From Polyporus tsugae (Eukaryota; Basidiomycota; Agaricomycetes; Polyporales; Polyporaceae): a stretch of DNA of 64,000 nucleotides. The notes below the pieces were generated by a model, which made no database searches, was not told the DNA's origin, and saw only the letters and a list, made by a program, of their open reading frames with translations. A program made the translations under genes and the position numbers. The stretch spans positions 558,001 to 622,000 of the forward strand of contig JAHRBS010000003.1 of the NCBI GenBank assembly GCA_024305745.1, written 5' to 3'. Below, piece by piece: positions 62,801 to 64,000 of this stretch (position 1 is its first letter; each line of letters opens with the position of its first letter).

Positions 62801-64000
62801 AGAAGCTGTCCTCGCTGTCGATTGAACCCGATGACGCGATCACCCTCCGCTCGCGCGTGGTCCGGTTCAGGTACCTAGCGACCAATGATTCCGCAGGGTC
62901 TGACGACGTCTTCACCAACCTTCGCAAGTTGATCGAGCGAATCATTGACGCCGCCGCCTCCGAGAAAGATCTCGCTGCTGCTCTGGGAGAACTAGCTGCG
63001 CTGTTTGGCTCTCAGCACACGTCGGTGTCAAGCTTCGAGCTTCTGCAGAGCGGTGTGATCGATGGCTTGCTGGAATTCTTCGGGGACACAGAACGTTCTG
63101 GTATGTCTTTGGACGGTATACCGCAAGCTCTGGTGCTGACGGCGGGTGCAGTGTCCCTGAGTTGTCGCCAGGAGCTATTCTTCACCGCCTTCACGTCGAG
63201 GAAGACGAAGGGCGGCGCTGGTCAAACACCATTTGCAGTGTTCGTTAAGAAGTTGCAGGAGAGTTTGACCAGGATGGAGTCATTCGAGGTCATCAGCGTG
63301 GCACAGAGCGCAGATGGTGAGCACTTGTCTCGCAGGTTACTTCATCTTCACTAATGTTTGCGCTTGTAGACTCGAAGCGCAGCTCGCCGTCGCTTCTTGC
63401 TCGTCAACTTCGCCTTCGTCTGGTAGCGTCGGAGGATTCAGACATCCCGCGCAACCTCAGCAACATCGTCGTCTCTATTCACGCAATTGCGACCTTCCAA
63501 GCGCTCCACGACTACCTCCGTCCTCGTGTCTCCGGTCTGTTGTCCAGCAGCTCGCGGCTCTCGGGCATGCTCGCGGCTCTCGCAGCATCCGGTCTGGCGC
63601 CTCCTTCCGCTCGCTTCGGGCTCCCGGAGCCGTCCAGGAGCGTAGCTGCTGAGGCATCGTCGTCGGCGAGCACTGCTGGTGTAAGCAGACGACGCAGTCT
63701 CCGCCTCAGTGCTAAGAAGGCGTCAACTTCAGGCGATGCTGGTGTTGATGAGCCTGCTGGCTCGGGCTCGGGCGGTGGTCCTAGTGCTGAGCCTGCCCCG
63801 TCTGACGTTGCTGAGGGCGAGTCGATCGCTTCCGCTGCTGAACCAGCCCCCAGCGACACTGTTGTAAACGATGATGAATTTGCTGCTGACTTCACGGACG
63901 AGGAAGTGGACGTTGATGCTGAGGTGCGTCTTTGTTTGTATACCACGTTCGCCTCCATCTAACCACGTCTTAGGTCATCGAGGACGATGACGACCCCGAC
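59852..64000 (+). CDS. UFD4: Ufd4/TRIP12-type HECT ubiquitin ligase, 5' part (cut by window end)
   Basis: E3 ubiquitin ligase of the ubiquitin-fusion-degradation pathway. The start MDSTQPQAATSSSSPYPAHT at 59852 opens a basic, Ser-rich disordered region (VLRSSARVKAAKQKEK) with acidic runs. The armadillo-repeat domain begins near 60710 with MSIFGDYRQLGSYMMGISGR and LLTLQELSELLSISTEDTL. It continues with LACRCLANLMEALPGVAHTV, ISEEFPSSIVREGGLAALLN, ALQAASNCCRNVSIEHFPMI and YACLCVIRIIDSYYRSS, the order seen in TRIP12/Ufd4. Later exons include VPILVDVYAASVITPVRIKT and HPTLVIGALQLAELLLAKVP. Ser/Ala/acidic linker sequence reaches 63930. The catalytic HECT domain lies beyond the window. Introns are short and in frame. 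Confidence 0.92.

Overview
The window is nuclear DNA from a filamentous basidiomycete. Agaricomycetes is clear, and a Polyporales-type wood decayer is most likely. The evidence is dense 45-75 nt GT-AG introns, a subfamily-C GH45 endoglucanase like that of white-rot fungi, three DUF6533 membrane proteins (a basidiomycete-specific family) and fungal housekeeping genes. Genes lie on both strands with no operon structure.

Region 1 (1-25.5 kb) is accessory. It holds the 3' part of an MFS transporter, an alpha/beta hydrolase, a 5'-truncated phenol 2-monooxygenase, a cytochrome P450, an NAD(P)-dependent epimerase/reductase, two DUF6533 seven-helix proteins, an ATF-like acetyltransferase, a family-16 methyltransferase and a second, full-length phenol 2-monooxygenase in inverted orientation. 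Together these look like a catabolic or tailoring cluster acting on phenolic or aromatic compounds. No core synthase (PKS, NRPS, terpene cyclase) is visible. Spacers are long and some contain gene-like debris.

Region 2 (27.3-40.7 kb) is mostly conserved cell machinery: a rhodanese-containing ubiquitin-specific protease, an Snt2-type chromatin regulator and the splicing factor PHF5A/Rds3, followed by a third DUF6533 gene.

Region 3 (42.1-46.8 kb) has three enzymes: a secreted GH45 endoglucanase, a class-III aminotransferase and a HAD-family 2-haloacid-dehalogenase-like hydrolase.

Region 4 (47.6-64 kb) is core again: proteasome ATPase Rpt4, an intron-containing tRNA-Pro(AGG), an AKR7-like aldo-keto reductase, the DNA cross-link repair nuclease Pso2/Snm1, ribosomal protein eS4, the G-patch splicing factor TFIP11/Ntr1, and the 5' part of a Ufd4/TRIP12-type ubiquitin ligase cut by the window end.

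Gene models were made by eye, by joining conserved reading-frame segments across GT-AG introns. Outer limits are codon-based where start and stop could be placed. UTRs were not determined.
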